A DNA stretch of 64,000 nucleotides from CAZSSH01 sp964609825 (GCA_964609825.1 CAZSSH010000002.1:186001-250000); one strand, 5' to 3'. Positions 17,365 through 26,600 are shown, counted from the first letter of the stretch. Notes: a model not told the origin generated them from the sequence alone. Numbers and translations: made by a program.

Positions 17365-18947
17365 ATGGCTCATTTGTATAAAATTCTGGCAATCGATGAT
17401 GAAAAGTTTAATTTGACGTTACTCGAGGCCTGCCTCAAGGACCAAAATATTTCATCCGCGGCTTTACCGAGCCGTTGAGCGCCGTCGGCGAACTTAAAAA
17501 AAACAACTTTGACGTCATTTTGCTCGACGTCATGCTCGGGCCGGTCAACGGTTTTGACATCCGCAAAATCATCCGCGAGATCAACCCCAAAATCCCGATC
17601 ATCTTTTTGACCTCGCTCGTTGACGACATCAACAGCTCCTTGCTGACCAAGATTTCCGACGACCAGTACTCTTATTATATGAATAAGGCATTTGACCACA
17701 ATGAGCTCATCCGCCGCATCGAGCAAGTCGGCAGCGCCTACCGCAAACTCATCGAGGCTGACGACTTTTACCGCCAGATTGAGAACGACCTCAACCTCGC
17801 GGGTGAAGTCCAGTCGATCATGCTGCCAAGGTGGTGCTTTCAGGACTCGTCGCTCATCGGCTCTTTTTTGTACATCCCCAAGTTCCGCGTATCGGGCGAC
17901 GTTTTTGAGTATTACCGGCTCACCGACGACAAATTTTTCGTCCTCTTGGGTGATATCTCCGGTCACGGGGTGCAAGCCGCGCTATGCATGAGCGCGATTA
18001 AATCGTTTATGAAAATGCTGATCAGCGAGTCCACCATTGACGAGCTCGCGCCGCACCATGTTCTCAACCGGATGAACCGCTTTTTTATCGACGAATTGGC
18101 GGGCGAACATTACATGACCGCCCTCATCGGCATTTTTGACACTCAAAACAACAAATTCACCTTTCAAAGCGCCGGACACCCGATGTTTTTGTGCTATTCG
18201 CCCGCCGCCAAGGAGATCAAGGACATCAACCCGTGGAAAAAAGGCGGGATGCCGGTCGGCTGGCGCTTTAACTTTGAGTACGTCAAGGACGACAATGTCG
18301 AGTATGCGTTTAACGACGACGACATTTTTATGGGCTACACCGACGGTTTACTCGAGCTGTGCAAAAACAACGATGACGCCGTCGACACCGAGCTGTTTGC
18401 CAAGCTTTTCTCCGAGATGGCACTGGAGGACAGCTTCTTTTCGCTGCCGTACAAGCTGATGAACTTTTTGTCGCAGATCGGCTACGAGCGCGCCAACGAT
18501 GATATCACGCTCGCCGTCTTCCGCAAAAATAAAATCGCCGACACGGTGGCAATTGAAATTATTTCGCTGGATATGGAGCAAATCAGCAAGAGCATCGTAT
18601 CGTTGTACGACTTTACCATGGAGCACACCGGCAACGAGGCGCTGTCGACCAAGATTGAGCTTTTGCTCAGTGAATTTCTTAACAACATCGTCTTTCACGG
18701 GTACAAAAACCGCAAAAACACCCACGCGGTGGCGGCGGTCCAGCTCGAAGTCATCAACAATCTCGTCAAGCTCACGGTATTCGACCGCGGGCAACCCTAC
18801 AAGATCAGCGAATACGCCTCACTGGAGGACTGCAACGAGCAATTGTCCGCCAACGGCCGCGGGCTGGCGATCATCCAGTCGATTGCCGAAACCATTCAGC
18901 GCAAACATTATTCCGGTTTAAACGAAACGGTCTTTTATGTTAAATAA
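17365..18947 (+). CDS. response regulator with PP2C phosphatase and HATPase kinase domains (HsbR-like), apparent frameshift in receiver domain
   Basis: The ATG at 17365 opens a frame encoding a receiver start (YKILAIDDEKFNLTLLEACLKDQ, with D11 and D12) that stops at 17478. The rest continues one frame over, from about 17445, as YFIRGFTEP and then an uninterrupted reading frame to 18947. Restored length is ~527 residues. Receiver features are phosphoacceptor D55 in VILLDVMLG, T83 and K108. A SpoIIE/RsbU-type PP2C domain follows (SGDVFEYYR, LLGDISGHGVQAA, MGYTDGLLE), then an RsbW-like HATPase (LLSEFLNNIVFHGY, FDRGQPY, GRGLAIIQS). This receiver-phosphatase-kinase order matches HsbR-type partner-switching regulators. 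Loss of one base in the AAAA run near 17444-17447 would explain the shift; a sequencing error is as likely as a true mutation. If translation starts at the in-frame TTG at 17475, part of the receiver is missing. Confidence 0.8.
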
Positions 18948-19251
18948 AATCAAACAGTATATGGCTGCCAATCTCGGTATTTCGGACGACGAAACCGTTA
19001 AAATGCTGATCGACAGCTTTAACGAGAGCTGCGACCGGCATCTTGAGGAGTTGGGGAAATCGATCCAAAGCGGCAATTTTGACAAAGTCCGCATTGACGC
19101 CCATACCATCAAAGGCTGTGCCGCCAATATCGGCGCTCAGGAAATCTTTCAGACCGCGCTCGGACTGGAAAACGCGGTTAAAGAAGGGCGGACCAACGAG
19201 TGTCCGTTTTTACTCAAAGAGCTGACCAAACTTTGCGGCCAACTCAAATAG
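18937..19251 (+). CDS. histidine phosphotransfer (HPt) protein
   Basis: 104 residues forming one HPt helical bundle. The phosphorylatable histidine is H56 in DAHTIKGCAANIG. It shuttles phosphoryl groups between a hybrid histidine kinase and a receiver domain. Its ATG overlaps the end of the receiver-PP2C-HATPase gene by 11 bases, so the two are very probably partners, as HptB and HsbR are in Pseudomonas aeruginosa. No hybrid kinase and no anti-sigma antagonist of HsbA type are encoded nearby. Confidence 0.92.
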   Translation: MLNKIKQYMAANLGISDDETVKMLIDSFNESCDRHLEELGKSIQSGNFDKVRIDAHTIKGCAANIGAQEIFQTALGLENAVKEGRTNECPFLLKELTKLCGQLK

Positions 19252-19260
19252 CGCATTATC

Positions 19261-20259
19261 ATGACCACCAATTACACTCTGGCCAATGACCCGGCGGTCA
19301 ATGCATTGATCGCCGAAACCGTCAGTGAGCTTGCGGCCGATTTGGCTCAACTACCAGGCCGCGAAGCGCTGGAAGCAGTACTGCTGGGCGGCGGTTACGG
19401 TCGCGGCGAAGGCGGCGCCACTCCCGATCACCGGCCTTACAACGACCTCGATTTTTTTATCATCACCCAAAACGGTACCGGCGAAGAAACGCAAAAAGCC
19501 ATTGATCAAGCCTTGTTGCCGTTGCGTCAAAAATATCACGTCAAACTCGGTATTGATGTCGATTTCGCTTCCGCCCGCAACCTTGATTCGCTTGCCAAAA
19601 TCAGCCGAAGCATGATGTTTCAGGAGCTCAAGTACAGGCACGTCACCGTTTTCGGCAATGAGCACGCGCTGGATATTTTCCCAACCGTCCCGGCGGCGGA
19701 GCTCCCGCACCTGGAGGGCTTCCGACTGCTGCTCAACCGCGGAGCGGGATTGCTTTTTGCGTGCCAAGACTTGGAGCACAGCGTTGACTTCAACGTCCGC
19801 AATCTCTACAAATGCATTTTAGGCTGTCACGATGCGTTGCTGGTGATCGGCAACGCTTATGATTACTCGTTCCGCCGCCGGCAGGCTGCCGACGACAATC
19901 ATTTGTATCAACAGGCCTGCCGTTTTAAAATCGAGCCAAGCGCCGACAGCGCCGTCGATGTCGCCAAGCTGCAAAAAGAGGCCTTGACATTGTGGAAAGA
20001 AAGTTTTTTAATGGGCATTGAACTCGAGAGCAAAGTTGCGGTCAAAGATTTGCCCGCCGCCCGCCGAGCGATGGGAGCGATCCCATATGAGCTCAAACTC
20101 AAAAATATTTTGTTAAATTTGCGCTACGGCCAGTACCGTTACTGGGACATGCCCCCCCAACTGCCGCTGTTGCTGGAGTTGGCCGAGCTGTTGTTTTCGC
20201 CGTCGCCCAAAGATTGCAACATGAGCGGATTTTTGAAACGCTGGCGGCGTTTTAATTAG
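19261..20259 (+). CDS. nucleotidyltransferase-fold protein, function unknown
   Basis: 332 residues. The N-terminus carries a nucleotidyltransferase pattern: LLGGGYGRGEGG (about 42-52), the DLD pair in YNDLDFFII (62-64) and a third acidic strand in LGIDVDF (D99/D101). The rest is largely helical and unrecognised (about 150-300), perhaps an HEPN-like or substrate-binding part. It follows the HPt gene after nine bases and may be co-transcribed with it. Its substrate is unknown. It converges with the next gene and overlaps it by four bases at the 3' ends. Confidence 0.6.
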   Translation: MTTNYTLANDPAVNALIAETVSELAADLAQLPGREALEAVLLGGGYGRGEGGATPDHRPYNDLDFFIITQNGTGEETQKAIDQALLPLRQKYHVKLGIDVDFASARNLDSLAKISRSMMFQELKYRHVTVFGNEHALDIFPTVPAAELPHLEGFRLLLNRGAGLLFACQDLEHSVDFNVRNLYKCILGCHDALLVIGNAYDYSFRRRQAADDNHLYQQACRFKIEPSADSAVDVAKLQKEALTLWKESFLMGIELESKVAVKDLPAARRAMGAIPYELKLKNILLNLRYGQYRYWDMPPQLPLLLELAELLFSPSPKDCNMSGFLKRWRRFN

Positions 20260-22469
20260 TGTTGCCAATGGAGGACGTCTTTGACGATACACCATCTGGG
20301 CTCCGGCTCAATCACATTTTTCCCCAAAATCCAATATTCATACATGCGCTGGGTGTTGCCGGAAACATGTCGGAGCTCCAGCCAATAATTGACGAAATTT
20401 AAAAAATCCGGGTCGCCGTTGGCCAGCCCGTAGGCAATCAAATCTTTTTGTACATTGCCGCGCACCGGCAAAATCGCAAATCCCGGATACAAAATCCGCC
20501 ACGCATACGCTTCCTCCGCCGCCATCACAAAGGCGTCAAGCTTGACTTTGCCGGTAAAGAAATCGACCGGGTTAGGCACTTCGACGACTTTGGCCTGATC
20601 CAAAACTCGGCTGCAGCGGTGATAAAACGACAACGAGAGCGTCCCCACCCGAACCTCCGGGCGGTTGAGTGCCATCAGATTGTTTTGGTAATCATCCTTG
20701 TCGATCTCATGGACGACCACCGCCATATTGAGTTGCATGTAACTGGAAGTAAAGGCAATTTTACCGATCCGGTCGTCGGTGATTGAGAGCTCGGACATGA
20801 CAATATCGATCAACCCCTTGTTGAGTGCATCGCCCACGGTGTCGTAGTTGATCTGATAAAACTCAATGCGCTCACAATTGAGCCTCAGCGCCAAATCCTG
20901 CGCCATCTCAATGTCATAACCGGCCAGACCCGAATGGGCGCTGATGAAGGAAAACGGCAGCGCATCCTTGTCCACCCCGACCCGCAACACTTTACGCTCA
21001 ACAATTTCCTGCAGGCGGCTGTAATACTTTTTGTAGTTTTCCGGCGGATTTTCCGGCAAACGGTCAAAATAATGGTACGGTATTTTCCAATCGATTTTCA
21101 TCGCCGCCAGCGTCTTGGCGTTGTTGTTGTCATTGTGCAACGTTTTGGCAATAAAAATCTTGGCGGCGGTAATGACCAAAAAGCAGCCGATAAAGCAAAC
21201 CGTCAAAAGCATCCAAAACCGGCGAAAGCTGAAACGCAGCTTTTTGGTCATCCAGCAAATGCAGATCAACGCAAGACAGTAAATCGCAATCGCCTCAACG
21301 GTCATGCGGATGTTGTCATTGATTACCGTTGAGACCATGTAGATTTGAAACAAATTGCTCGATAACCCCATTGACTGGAGCAAAAAGGTGATCGCCACCT
21401 TGGCACTGCCGAACAAAGCGAGCATCCCCAGCGAATACAGCTCAAAATACTTTGAAATCGCCAGCGTCGTCCCGGAGTACCAGGCCGCAAATTGGATAAA
21501 AATGATGTCCAAAAGTTGCCCGGCGCAAGGTACGATATAAGCCACCGGAACGATGATTTTGCTCAACGACTCACGCTCCTCGCTCGCCATGTCGTATTTT
21601 TTAAACATGTCAACCAAATTGCATGTCAAGAGCGGAAGCACGATAAACAAATTGTTGGTCAAAAGCACCGTCAGCAAGGCATCGCGGGTGAGCCTGAAAA
21701 TATCGCGGTACTTAAATGGCGTAAACATCATCACGCACAAGGGAAAAATCAAAAGCCCCAAGAGCGCCGCCACCACCCAAAAAGCGATGAAATAAATCTC
21801 GATCCGTCCGATTTCCTCGGTGCGGATGGTCCCGGCCACGTTAGAAACAATCGCAAACACCCCGAGCGGAGTTAATTTGACAATGATCAAAGTAATTTGG
21901 GACAACGCGTCGCAAACCGTGTCCAGCACGTCCAGCAAAACTCGTTTGCGCTTGACCCCGATCAGCGCCACGCCGCAGAGGATACTGAAAACCGTGACCG
22001 CGGGCACCACATTGTTAGCCAAGGCATAAAACGGATTGGAGGGGATAAAAACGCTGATATAATCGATTTGCATCGGCTCTTCAAAGACGCTGGAGCTGAA
22101 AAAGGTCGCCGATTTCCAGTCCGGGAAAATCTGCGGGATCACCGACATCAGCAAAAAGACGATCCCCCACATCCCGGCAATCAAAATAATCCCGCGCTTG
22201 GAGAGCATTTTAGCCTCGTCATAATTGAGGCCGCCAAAACTGCATATCAACGAAAAGAAAATGTAGGGCAAGACACTGATCTGGAGCATCGCCACAAATG
22301 CGCGGCCGACTATCGCCCAAGCGGCGCAACTCTCGCCGAAAAACATCCCGTTGGCGATCCCAAGCGCCATCGCGATAATAATCCACCCGGCCAGTGAAAT
22401 CTTTTTACAAAGACAAAGGAAACGGGCAACCAATCCCGTATCCGGCGTTTGACTGTTCATAAAATGCAT
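20256..22469 (-). CDS. dicarboxylate/amino acid:cation symporter-like protein fused to a periplasmic binding domain
   Basis: 737 residues. Residues ~20-440 form a polytopic membrane domain resembling the DAACS (GltP/SDF) family. Residues ~485-720 form a family-3 solute-binding domain (VLRVGVDKDALPFSFI, AGYDIEMAQDLA, DIVMSELSITDDRIGKIAFTSSYM). The binding domain follows the last membrane helix, so it should face the periplasm. Several hallmark transport residues are altered: the serine-rich hairpin reads LTVLLTNNLFIVLP, the NMDGT site reads PCAGQ, and the last helix keeps D385 and R388 but has E392 where Asn is usual. It could be a self-contained receptor-transporter or a sensor. Start codon is at 22469 or 22460; ribosome sites are weak at both. 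Confidence 0.75.
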   Translation of the reverse strand: MHFMNSQTPDTGLVARFLCLCKKISLAGWIIIAMALGIANGMFFGESCAAWAIVGRAFVAMLQISVLPYIFFSLICSFGGLNYDEAKMLSKRGIILIAGMWGIVFLLMSVIPQIFPDWKSATFFSSSVFEEPMQIDYISVFIPSNPFYALANNVVPAVTVFSILCGVALIGVKRKRVLLDVLDTVCDALSQITLIIVKLTPLGVFAIVSNVAGTIRTEEIGRIEIYFIAFWVVAALLGLLIFPLCVMMFTPFKYRDIFRLTRDALLTVLLTNNLFIVLPLLTCNLVDMFKKYDMASEERESLSKIIVPVAYIVPCAGQLLDIIFIQFAAWYSGTTLAISKYFELYSLGMLALFGSAKVAITFLLQSMGLSSNLFQIYMVSTVINDNIRMTVEAIAIYCLALICICWMTKKLRFSFRRFWMLLTVCFIGCFLVITAAKIFIAKTLHNDNNNAKTLAAMKIDWKIPYHYFDRLPENPPENYKKYYSRLQEIVERKVLRVGVDKDALPFSFISAHSGLAGYDIEMAQDLALRLNCERIEFYQINYDTVGDALNKGLIDIVMSELSITDDRIGKIAFTSSYMQLNMAVVVHEIDKDDYQNNLMALNRPEVRVGTLSLSFYHRCSRVLDQAKVVEVPNPVDFFTGKVKLDAFVMAAEEAYAWRILYPGFAILPVRGNVQKDLIAYGLANGDPDFLNFVNYWLELRHVSGNTQRMYEYWILGKNVIEPEPRWCIVKDVLHWQH

Positions 22470-22490
22470 CCATTAGGTTGGCGGCGAAAC

Positions 22491-23075
22491 TCAGGAGCGC
22501 TTGGTCTTGGGAATCCGGAAATTGTCGTGGATCCCGCAAATATTGCGGGCTTTGCCCCACGAGCCGCTGCCGATTTTTTTCATCGCATAGGCGAGCAGAT
22601 ATTGGTGATTTTTACGCATGTTGGTATAAGACAGATCAGCGCCGGAGTTGTACAAACTGATGACGCGCGACTTGATTTCGGGCAGTGAGAGCTTGCGGCG
22701 CAACCGCACATCGGCATAACAAATCCCGGCCGCCTGGACAGCCTTGCCCCATGAGCCGTAATATTTGATGGAGGCCATGTACAGAGGCTTGTTGTTCTTT
22801 TGATTGTGATTGGAAGTAAGCGGGATTTTCTCGGTTTCCAACTCGCGGATTTTCTCAACCACCAGATTTTTGTTCCACCGTTTGTATTTGCGGACAGCGC
22901 TGTAATCAAAGCCGCAGGCCTCCACCGCATTGCGCCAAGAGCCGAAAATACGCTCCGCCGCCGCGTGTACACTCGGGTAGTTTTGTATGTAATAGTAATA
23001 ATTTAACGGCTCATTTTCGGCCGTTGCTAATATATGCTGACGCACTAGGTCAGCAGTCCAAATTCTGGCAAACAC
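22491..23075 (-). CDS. protein with three HNH-endonuclease-associated repeats, no nuclease domain seen
   Basis: 194 residues made of three units, each ending in a FGSW-x2-A-x3-AG-like block: FGSWRNAVEACGF (GSW at 45-47), YGSWGKAVQAAGI (107-109) and GSGSWGKARNICGI (171-173), spaced ~62-64 residues. This is the pattern of the small helical, probably DNA-binding repeat found beside homing and HNH endonucleases (HNH_repeat). No HNH, LAGLIDADG or GIY-YIG motif is present, so it is an orphan array. The start is a GTG. It has its own good promoter and lies between unrelated genes. Function unknown. Confidence 0.65.
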   Translation of the reverse strand: MFARIWTADLVRQHILATAENEPLNYYYYIQNYPSVHAAAERIFGSWRNAVEACGFDYSAVRKYKRWNKNLVVEKIRELETEKIPLTSNHNQKNNKPLYMASIKYYGSWGKAVQAAGICYADVRLRRKLSLPEIKSRVISLYNSGADLSYTNMRKNHQYLLAYAMKKIGSGSWGKARNICGIHDNFRIPKTKRS

Positions 23076-23174
23076 TTATTCTCTATCCTGATTTAATTGC
23101 TTATCTCTCATTATAACCGGCGCAATGGCGCATTTTTTCAAAATTTACCATGAAACCATTTCAAAAGCTACCTT

Positions 23175-23203
23175 AAAATAGCATGATTATTTTAAAATGT
23201 CAA
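23175..23203 (-). promoter_or_regulatory. candidate promoter for the repeat protein
   Basis: Minus strand TTGACA (23203-23198), 17 bases, TATTTT (23180-23175). The predicted transcript would have a ~90-base leader containing a short GCGCCATTGCGC inverted repeat before the GTG start. Confidence 0.6.
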
Positions 23204-23258
23204 GAAAATCCGACGGCAAATCCCGATTATTTTTGATTCGGACCGATTTTCTCGGAGC

Positions 23259-24935
23259 TCACTGGCTTTTGACCAGCAATAACACGTTGCGGTTGCCGAT
23301 TTTACCGGCTATTTTTCCTTCAAACATACCGGTCAAGGGCTCCGGCAGTTTTCGCCAGCGGTCCACCCGGGCCATCACGTACGATCCCGGCGGCAAATCC
23401 TCCAGGGCAACGGTCCGCTCCAAGTTGGCTTTGGGATTTTTTTTCAGCAATTTGGCGATCTCGTCGGCCGAACGCGTATAACATGGAATAAACCATTGCG
23501 CCTCTCTGACATGAAGCATGTATTTGTTTTCGTCGCCGTCGGGCCCCAATCCATAAAAATAGAGCACTTTGCCGGCCGGTCGCACGGTCTCAAAATCACC
23601 GGCCGAAATCGCGGTACGCTGAAGCGATTGCTCTACAGGCTCGATCATCGCCAGGTGGATTACCGCAAAACTCCCCGCCACGCCGGCCAGATTTAAAATT
23701 TCGTTTTTATTGCGGAGATTGACCAATGTCAGCAAAAGCAACAGTGGCAGCGCCCAAAAAATGCCGTACAGCATCAACGACTCGGGTAAATATGCCTTGA
23801 GCCAGGTACTGTACAGCAAAATCGCCTGAAAACCGATGAATCCCAGCAAAACCGCCGCCGGCAACCATCTGGCAAGCACAAAAAACAACCGCCGCAACCA
23901 GACAAAGAAATAAAACTCCTGGGGGTTCTCCAACACATACGCCGCCAGCAGCCCCGCCGGCGGCAGTACGCCGACGATGTAGCGCAAATGCTTGGTCCCC
24001 GGGATGCTCATGCCGACGATGATCAGCAAAAAATAACAGCTGAGCGCCTGAAAAGCGATGCGTTCCAAACTCTCTGAACGCTGAAAGAGCTTCATCCGGT
24101 AACGGTAATAATAGCCGCCCAAGGCAATCAATGCCAGAGGCAGCGTGATCGCGTACGACCCTGAACCATTCCAAAAATAGTAGCCGAACCAGCGCGAACT
24201 CGACATCCGGCCAAACAATTGGTCATACAACACCTGGCCGAAGAAATCGGGCGAAAAAACCGCTGCGGTCCAAACAAAATATGCCGTCATCGCCGCCAGC
24301 AGCGCCAGCATGGCAGTCATGCCCAAACGCAGCAATTGTTTGATGTCGCCAAAGGGCAGCGCCGCCGCAATCACGGCGGCACCGACGATCACCGTCCCGA
24401 TCGGACCGCGGAAAAAGTAACCGGCTGCCAACAGCAGAAACAGCAGCCAATAACGCATCCCCCGCCGGTCGCGGCAGGCAAAAAACGTATGCTCAAAGGC
24501 GAGAGCCGCCAACAGCGCCGGATAAACATCGATCGACGCCACCCGGGCCATGCTGATAAACTCAAACGAGCAAAGGGTGAACAGCGCCCCAATGACGCCG
24601 AAGCGCACAGAACGCATCTTTTGACCGATCCGGTAAGTCATGACCACCAAAAGCGCGCAACCGAGCGCGCTCGGCAAAGCCAGCGAGAGCTGACTTACTG
24701 AGCCGGTGAGTTTGCTTGCCAAAAACATGAGATAAACCGGCAACGAACTGTAGTCGCAATACGCCTCGCCGTACAAAAACGGATAAGGTTTCAGTATCGA
24801 GGAAAAATTCATCTCCCGGACAAACAGCCCGAAACGGGTGTCGATCTGGATGATTTCGATCGAACTTAAGCCGCAAAGAAAAATCAACACCGCGCCGCCG
24901 AACAATGCGGACGGAATCAATTTTTCCCGGCTCAT
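23259..24935 (-). CDS. ArnT/PMT-like polyprenol-phosphate glycosyltransferase (GT-C fold)
   Basis: 558 residues with about 11-12 membrane helices over residues 10-420 and a ~130-residue soluble C-terminal domain. The first periplasmic loop has IDTRFGLFVREM, the equivalent of the acidic catalytic loop (D/E-x-R-Y) of ArnT and related enzymes. These transfer a sugar from an undecaprenyl-phosphate donor to lipid A, glycans or proteins on the outer face of the inner membrane. The acceptor cannot be predicted. It overlaps the end of the DEAD-box helicase gene by four bases. A second, distinct member of the family lies at 38840-40501. Confidence 0.8.
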   Translation of the reverse strand: MSREKLIPSALFGGAVLIFLCGLSSIEIIQIDTRFGLFVREMNFSSILKPYPFLYGEAYCDYSSLPVYLMFLASKLTGSVSQLSLALPSALGCALLVVMTYRIGQKMRSVRFGVIGALFTLCSFEFISMARVASIDVYPALLAALAFEHTFFACRDRRGMRYWLLFLLLAAGYFFRGPIGTVIVGAAVIAAALPFGDIKQLLRLGMTAMLALLAAMTAYFVWTAAVFSPDFFGQVLYDQLFGRMSSSRWFGYYFWNGSGSYAITLPLALIALGGYYYRYRMKLFQRSESLERIAFQALSCYFLLIIVGMSIPGTKHLRYIVGVLPPAGLLAAYVLENPQEFYFFVWLRRLFFVLARWLPAAVLLGFIGFQAILLYSTWLKAYLPESLMLYGIFWALPLLLLLTLVNLRNKNEILNLAGVAGSFAVIHLAMIEPVEQSLQRTAISAGDFETVRPAGKVLYFYGLGPDGDENKYMLHVREAQWFIPCYTRSADEIAKLLKKNPKANLERTVALEDLPPGSYVMARVDRWRKLPEPLTGMFEGKIAGKIGNRNVLLLVKSQ

Positions 24936-26374
24936 TTGCGATGACTCCGTTGCGGCAGTTTGACCATCTCCTCGTCGGGAAGGATGCTCGGGAACTGCAC
25001 CTTGAGCAACTCCTCGATGGCGGGCAGATAATAGGAGCCGTACTCACACAAAAAGCTGATCGATTTGCCTTTGTTGCCGGCGCGGCCGGTCCGGCCAATG
25101 CGGTGGACGTAGTCCTCGGAGCGCTCGGGCAAATCGTAGTTGATGACCAGCGAAATATTGTCGACATGGATGCCGCGGGCGGCGACATCGGTGGCGATCA
25201 CGATCTTTTCCTCGCCGTTGCGAAATTTTTCCAGCAATTTAATGCGCTTGTCCTGCGGGATATCCCCCGACAGCACCGGAACGCTGTAGCCGTAAAAACT
25301 CAAATCGCGCTGCAAGCGCAAGTTAACATCCTTGCGGTTGCCGAAAATAATGATCCGTTCGTACTCGGCATGATTGAGGAAATACAAAAGCAACGCGAGT
25401 TTTTCATCGCGCGACACCGAGTAAAAAGTCTGCTCAATGTTTTCACCGACCAACCGGTCGGGCTCGCTCTCAAAAATCACCGGCTCGGCGAGCCAACTGG
25501 AGGTCAACCGCAAAATGCTCTCATCCAAAGTGGCGCTGAAGAGGAGCGTGGTGCGCCTGCCCTTGGCCGGCAGCAGCGACACGATGCGTTTGACATCCGG
25601 GATAAAGCCCATGTCAAGCATCCGATCGGCTTCGTCGATGACCAAAAACTCGACGTTGCTCAAATCGAGGCTTGAGCCGCGCGAATAGTCAATGACGCGG
25701 CCGGGGGTCCCGATCAAAAGGTCAATCCGGCAGTCGAGACTGCGACGCTGTTTCTCGTGATCCATCCCGCCAAAAACCACCACGTTTTTGATCGGCGAAA
25801 AGACGGCGAGATTTTCCGCATCTTTGTGAATTTGCATCGCCAGCTCGCGGGTCGGGGCCAAAACAAGCGCGCGGGGCTGACCGTTGCGGGTGCCCTCGGG
25901 GCGCGGGCTGTTCAAGAGTTTATTGTAAATGGCGATCAAAAAGGCAGCGGTTTTGCCGGTCCCCGTCTGGGCTTTGCCGGCAATGTCTTTGCCCTCCAAC
26001 AAAGTCGGGAGCGTCAGGGCCTGGATCGGGGTGCAGTACTCAAAATTCTGATGCTGGATGCCAAACTGAAGCTCGGGGTGCAGCGGAAGATCAAGGAAGC
26101 GGAGTTTCCCTTCGCAAACTGGAACATCATACAGTGCCTTGGGGCGCTCGACGGCCACTTTGGACGTGACCGGCTCTTTTTTGACTTTGGGTTTTTTCTC
26201 TCTGGAGGGCTGCTCCGGAAAATTTTTGAAGTTTTCGGATTTGAGGTTTTCGGAGCGGTGTTTTTTGCCGCGCGCCTCGGAGTGTTTGGCGGGGCGTTTG
26301 ATTTCAGGGGCGGGGGTGGACGAGGTGTTTTTTCCGATGACTTTTTTGATGATTTTTTTGATCAGCCTTAACAT
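24932..26374 (-). CDS. DEAD-box ATP-dependent RNA helicase
   Basis: 480 residues. A lysine-rich N-terminal ~85 residues precedes the two RecA-like domains. Visible motifs are the Q motif (FEYCTPIQALTLP), Walker A AQTGTGKT (135-142), PTRELA, GTPGR, DEAD (247-250), SAT and HRIGRTGRAG. It unwinds RNA duplexes in ribosome assembly or mRNA decay; the closest subgroup by eye is RhlB/RhlE. I chose the ATG at 26374, because the in-frame TTG 15 codons upstream has no advantage. The transcript seems to carry a ~190-base leader. It ends overlapping the ArnT-like gene. Confidence 0.95.
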   Translation of the reverse strand: MLRLIKKIIKKVIGKNTSSTPAPEIKRPAKHSEARGKKHRSENLKSENFKNFPEQPSREKKPKVKKEPVTSKVAVERPKALYDVPVCEGKLRFLDLPLHPELQFGIQHQNFEYCTPIQALTLPTLLEGKDIAGKAQTGTGKTAAFLIAIYNKLLNSPRPEGTRNGQPRALVLAPTRELAMQIHKDAENLAVFSPIKNVVVFGGMDHEKQRRSLDCRIDLLIGTPGRVIDYSRGSSLDLSNVEFLVIDEADRMLDMGFIPDVKRIVSLLPAKGRRTTLLFSATLDESILRLTSSWLAEPVIFESEPDRLVGENIEQTFYSVSRDEKLALLLYFLNHAEYERIIIFGNRKDVNLRLQRDLSFYGYSVPVLSGDIPQDKRIKLLEKFRNGEEKIVIATDVAARGIHVDNISLVINYDLPERSEDYVHRIGRTGRAGNKGKSISFLCEYGSYYLPAIEELLKVQFPSILPDEEMVKLPQRSHRK

Positions 26375-26567
26375 ATATCTTCTCTGTGCTTTTCTTGCAG
26401 ATCGGACCGGCCATCCCAATTAAAATTCCGTTACGCGGCAAAGGTGTCTGTGTTTCTATCTTCAAGTATGGTTGGAATCTTTTGCCGGGCCGTCCGTCCG
26501 CAATTGTAAAATTCTTCTTTTTGTTTTGTAAGTCTTTCGATTCCATAGAAAATAAAAAACCGCATAT
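26375..26567 (-). other. long untranslated leader of the DEAD-box helicase gene
   Basis: About 190 bases between the candidate promoter and the ATG at 26374. An 80-codon frame from 26546 runs through it but shows no family resemblance and overlaps the helicase start in another frame, so I do not call it. Long leaders of this kind often regulate DEAD-box genes, for example in cold shock, but I see no specific known element. Confidence 0.4.
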
Positions 26568-26571
26568 TAAT

Positions 26572-26600
26572 AAGATACTGCATCAAGACGCATAAAGCAA
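26572..26600 (-). promoter_or_regulatory. candidate promoter for the DEAD-box helicase
   Basis: Minus strand TTGCTT (26600-26595), 17 bases, TATCTT (26577-26572). It is the only reasonable sigma-70-like match found in the 360-base gap upstream of the gene. Confidence 0.4.

Noticed and set aside
17432..17452. Programmed -1 frameshifting in the receiver-phosphatase gene
   Set aside because: No X-XXY-YYZ slippery heptamer fits the frame and no downstream pseudoknot was seen; a one-base loss or sequence error explains it more simply.
23210..23258. Terminator downstream of the ArnT-like gene at 23259
   Set aside because: The inverted repeat is imperfect, with several mismatches, and I could not define a clean stem with a T tail.
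26304..26546. 80-codon frame in the leader of the DEAD-box helicase gene
   Set aside because: Overlaps the helicase start in another frame and has no recognisable features.
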